A DNA stretch of 64,000 nucleotides, from NCBI RefSeq assembly GCF_001641635.1, contig NZ_LUUB01000066.1:31606-95605 (forward strand), given 5' to 3'. Numbering within the stretch: the first letter of the stretch is position 1; every line of letters starts with the position of its first letter. The DNA is from Bradyrhizobium centrolobii (GTDB lineage Bacteria > Pseudomonadota > Alphaproteobacteria > Rhizobiales > Xanthobacteraceae). This document shows, piece by piece, positions 61,186-64,000 of this stretch. The position numbers were made by a program, and so were the translations under genes. The notes beneath the pieces are model-generated. The model was not told the DNA's origin. It worked only from the letters and a program-made list of their open reading frames with translations, and searched no databases.

Positions 61186-63507
61186 ATGAACATTCTTCCC
61201 GGCAATTTGCGTTTCGGGGCGGGGCAGCCCGTCAAGCGTTTGGAAGACCAGCGGCTGCTCACCGGGAAGGGACACTTCATCGACGACAAGCCGGAGGAGG
61301 GCGCGCTGTGGCTGCACGTGCTGCGCTCGCCCCATGCCCATGCCAGGATCGTGTCGATCGACACCAGCGCCGCTGCAGCGATGCCCGGAGTCGCCGCCGT
61401 CTATACCGGCGCGGACCTCGTCAAGGATGATATCGGCAGCATCCCGACCCTCAACATCTTCAAGCGCCCCGACGGCAAGCCGATGACGGTGCCGCCGCGC
61501 CGCCTGCTCGCCCATGAGGTCGCGCGCTATGCTGGCGAGGCAGTGGCGGCAGTTGTCGCGTCATCGCGCGTGCAGGCACAGAGCGCGGCAGAGGCGATCG
61601 TGGTCGAGTACGACGTGCAGCCCGCCGTGGTCGATCCCGTCGAGGCGGTGAAGCCCGGCGCGCCCGTGGTGTGGCCCGAGGCGCCGGACAACATCGTCGG
61701 CGCGATGAGCTATGGCGACGCGGCCAAGGTCGACGAAGCCTTCGCCAAAGCCGCGCATACCGTCGAGCTCGACGTCGCCAGCCAGCGCCTCGTGCCGTCC
61801 GCGATGGAGCCGCGCTCGACCATTGCCGAGATCGACAAGAAGTCCGGACGTCTCCTGCTGCACGTACAGTCGCAGACGCCGGCCTCGACCCGTGATCTGC
61901 TGGCAGAAGCGATCCTCAAGCGTCCCAAGGACAGTGTCCGCGTGCTGGTCGGTGACATCGGCGGCGGCTTTGGCCAGAAGACCAGCCTCTATCCGGAGGA
62001 CGGCATCGTCGCCTACGCCGCGACCAAGCTGAACAAGAAAATCCGCTGGCGCGGCGACCGCACCGACGAGTTCGTCAGCGGCACCCACGGCCGCGATCTC
62101 ACCTCGACCGCCTCCTTCGCGCTGGACGAGAAGGGGCGCGTGCTCGCCTATCGCGTCAGGTCGATCGGCTGCACCGGCGCCTATTCCTCGGGCACGGGCA
62201 ATATCATTCCGCTGGTGCTCGGGCCGTTCGTGCAGACCGGCGTCTACGACTTGCCGCTGGTGCATTTCGAGGTGAAGACGGTGATGACGCACACCGCACC
62301 GGTCGGCGCCTATCGCGGCGCTGGCCGGCCCGAGGCCGTCTTCATCGTCGAGCGCCTCTTTGACGCCGCCGCGCGAAAGATCGGCATCGATCCGCGCGCG
62401 ATCCGCAAAGCGAACTACATCAGGCCGGCGCAGCTGCCCTACACGAACGCGGCCGGACAGGTCTACGATTCCGGCGCCTTCGCGCATATGCTCGACCGCG
62501 CCACCAAGCTCGCCGACTGGGACGGCTTTGCCGCGCGCAAGAAGGCGGCGAAGAAGAAGGGCCTGCTCTACGGCCGCGGGCTCACCTCCTACATCGAGTG
62601 GACCGGCGGCCGCGCCCACACCGAGAAGGTCAGCCTGCACGCGACCTCACAGGGCCGCGTGATCCTGCATTCCGGCACCCAGGCGATGGGGCAGGGGCTG
62701 CAGACCACCTACACCCAGATGATCTCCGACACGCTCGGCATTCCCATGGACAAGATCGACGTCGTCCAGGGCGACACTGATCTGGCGATGGGTTTTGGCA
62801 GCGTCGGTTCGCGCTCGCTGTTCGTCGGCGGCACCGCGGTCGCGGTCTCCTCCAACGACCTGATCCAGAAGGCGCGCGAGAAGGCGGCGAATGTGCTGGA
62901 GACCTCGGTCGAGGACATCGAATATCAGGGCGGCATGCTGACCGTGGTCGGCACCGACCGCCGCATCAGCCTGTTCGAGCTCGCCGAGAAGGAAGGCGGC
63001 GCCAAGCTCAGCGTCGATTCCGAAGGTGAGGTCGACGGGCCGAGCTGGCCGAACGGCACGCATGTCTGCGAGGTCGAGATCGACCCGGAGACCGGCGTCT
63101 CCCGCGTCGTGCGCTACACCACGGTCGATGACGTTGGCGTCGCCGTGAACCCGATGCTGGTCACCGGCCAGATCCATGGCGGCGTCGCGCAAGGAATCGG
63201 CCAGGCGCTGTATGAAGGCGTGTCCTATGATGCGGACGGTCAGCTCCTGACAGCGAGCTACCAGGACTACTGCATCCCGCGCGCCGACGACCTTCCGTCG
63301 ATCGAGGTGACGCTCGACGACTCCGCGCCCTGTCGCACCAATCCGCTCGGCGCCAAGGGCTGCGGCGAATCCGGCGCCATCGGCGGCCCGCCCTGCGTCA
63401 CCAACGGCGTGATGGACGCGCTCGCCGAGCTCGGCATCGCCCAGCTCAACACGCCGCTCACGCCGCAGAAGATCTGGCAGGCGATCCGCGACGCGAAGGC
63501 GGGTTAG
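61186..63507 (+). CDS. Molybdenum hydroxylase large subunit (xanthine dehydrogenase/CoxL family)
   Basis: The 773-residue protein has the family's order: VKRLEDQRLLTGKGHFIDDK, GALWLHVLRSPHAHARIVSI, the molybdopterin motifs GDIGGGFGQKTSLYPEDGIV and AYRGAGRPEAVFIVERLFDA, TQAMGQGLQTTYTQMISDTL, and GAKGCGESGAIGGPP with the base Glu728. The A-Y-R-G-A-G-R-P loop, instead of CoxL's A-Y-R-C-S-F-R, marks it as a type II enzyme with a non-CO substrate. Such subunits need FAD and 2Fe-2S partners to carry electrons; none is encoded in the 3.5 kb upstream or the 493 bp downstream. The substrate is unknown. AGGACC upstream is a weak ribosome-binding site. Confidence 0.9.
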   Translation: MNILPGNLRFGAGQPVKRLEDQRLLTGKGHFIDDKPEEGALWLHVLRSPHAHARIVSIDTSAAAAMPGVAAVYTGADLVKDDIGSIPTLNIFKRPDGKPMTVPPRRLLAHEVARYAGEAVAAVVASSRVQAQSAAEAIVVEYDVQPAVVDPVEAVKPGAPVVWPEAPDNIVGAMSYGDAAKVDEAFAKAAHTVELDVASQRLVPSAMEPRSTIAEIDKKSGRLLLHVQSQTPASTRDLLAEAILKRPKDSVRVLVGDIGGGFGQKTSLYPEDGIVAYAATKLNKKIRWRGDRTDEFVSGTHGRDLTSTASFALDEKGRVLAYRVRSIGCTGAYSSGTGNIIPLVLGPFVQTGVYDLPLVHFEVKTVMTHTAPVGAYRGAGRPEAVFIVERLFDAAARKIGIDPRAIRKANYIRPAQLPYTNAAGQVYDSGAFAHMLDRATKLADWDGFAARKKAAKKKGLLYGRGLTSYIEWTGGRAHTEKVSLHATSQGRVILHSGTQAMGQGLQTTYTQMISDTLGIPMDKIDVVQGDTDLAMGFGSVGSRSLFVGGTAVAVSSNDLIQKAREKAANVLETSVEDIEYQGGMLTVVGTDRRISLFELAEKEGGAKLSVDSEGEVDGPSWPNGTHVCEVEIDPETGVSRVVRYTTVDDVGVAVNPMLVTGQIHGGVAQGIGQALYEGVSYDADGQLLTASYQDYCIPRADDLPSIEVTLDDSAPCRTNPLGAKGCGESGAIGGPPCVTNGVMDALAELGIAQLNTPLTPQKIWQAIRDAKAG

Positions 63508-63523
63508 TTCGTCACTATCAACT

Positions 63524-63919
63524 CGTCGTCCCGGACAAGCGCAGCGAAGCGGAGCGCAGATCCGGGACCCACAGGATTGGGTTTGGCGAAGACTGGTGGT
63601 TACCAGCTCGCGACGCAACTACTCCCTGGGGTTATGGGTCCCGGCCTTCGCCGGGACGACGGTGAGATGTGCGGCGCGGGCGTGGGCTAAACAATCACCG
63701 TCGTCCCGGGGCGCGCGAAGCGCGAGCCCGGGACCCATAACCACAGGAAGTGGTTTGGCGAAGACTCGTGGTTACCAGCTCGCGCCACAACCTCTCCCTG
63801 TGGTTACGGGTCCCGGCGTTCGCCGGGACGACACGAGTATGTGGCGCCAGCGCGCCTCACACAATCATCGTCGTCCCGGACAAGCGCGCCTTAAGCGCGC
63901 GCAGATCTGGGACCCATAT
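63524..63919. repeat. Cluster of three CGTCGTCCCGG palindromic units
   Basis: Units at 63524-63660, 63699-63832 and 63869-63919 each begin CGTCGTCCCGG. The first two share GTTTGGCGAAGACT, GGTTACCAGCTCGCG and a closing GTCCCGG...CGCCGGGACGAC, with drifted interiors. The third is cut short before its closing arm. They fill the space after the molybdenum hydroxylase gene; 63920-64000 has nothing recognisable. Confidence 0.85.
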
Positions 63920-64000
63920 GTGGACGGCCCCCGTGGCACAAGAGCTTTGTGAGGTTTGATCGGATCGCTTGCGTCCATATGTCCGGCCTGTTGGTGCGGC

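Overview
This window is GC-rich chromosomal DNA of an alphaproteobacterium, most likely Bradyrhizobium or a close relative in the Nitrobacteraceae. The evidence is a compact-type chlorite dismutase, a DnaG without zinc-finger ligands, FixJ-like and NepR-like regulators, a single-chain acyl-CoA carboxylase, and several families of short palindromic intergenic repeats (GTCATTCCGGGG, CGTCGTCCCGG and CCTCTCCCC types). The identification comes from recognising proteins by eye; no search was run.

Layout. 1-7.7 kb: N-formylglutamate amidohydrolase (cut by the window edge), a twice-frameshifted transglutaminase-like gene, gamma-glutamylcyclotransferase, chlorite dismutase family protein, dnaG and rpoD with a strong terminator. 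8-13.6 kb: a 262-bp tandem duplication, lytic transglycosylase, single-domain response regulator, LysE exporter, a 22-residue Lys/Ala-only peptide gene, a diguanylate cyclase and an amidase_2 protein. 13.6-17.7 kb is a sparse zone of very small genes (37-74 codons), a FixJ-like regulator, a decayed thermonuclease and a shared leader element found in front of two small genes. 17.7-20.4 kb: rpoH, an RluA-type pseudouridine synthase whose start codon overlaps that of the divergent gene, and tRNA-Glu(CTC).

20.4-34.8 kb, directly downstream of the tRNA, looks like remodelled accessory DNA. Remnants of AraC, autotransporter, amidohydrolase and chemoreceptor genes are interspersed with galE, a membrane glycosyltransferase, a methyltransferase/GT2/DUF2304 operon, a PcfJ-like gene, a UbiA-family prenyltransferase, a 2H phosphoesterase, a tautomerase/TetR divergon with two perfect operators, and a coupled pair of paralogous Cys-rich proteins. 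A 49-bp imperfect direct repeat brackets the glycosyltransferase block. No integrase or transposase is visible.

34.9-64 kb is metabolic. It holds an acyl-CoA synthetase followed by a biotin carboxylase-BCCP-carboxyltransferase fusion, an AcoR-type sigma-54 activator, a flavin reductase/luciferase-like monooxygenase pair, dgoK-dgoA, poxB, a double-hotdog thioesterase, an amidase next to a cyanuric acid hydrolase/barbiturase family enzyme, tex, a secreted Gly-rich protein, a two-component system, a mini-LuxR protein coupled to a catalytically dead HtrA-like protein, a VOC protein with a G-tract frameshift, a DapA-family aldolase, and a lone molybdenum hydroxylase large subunit before a triple repeat cluster.

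The best candidates for undescribed biology are the LuxR/pseudo-HtrA pair, the small-protein zone with its duplicated leader, the Lys/Ala peptide transcription unit, and the paralogous Cys-protein pair.
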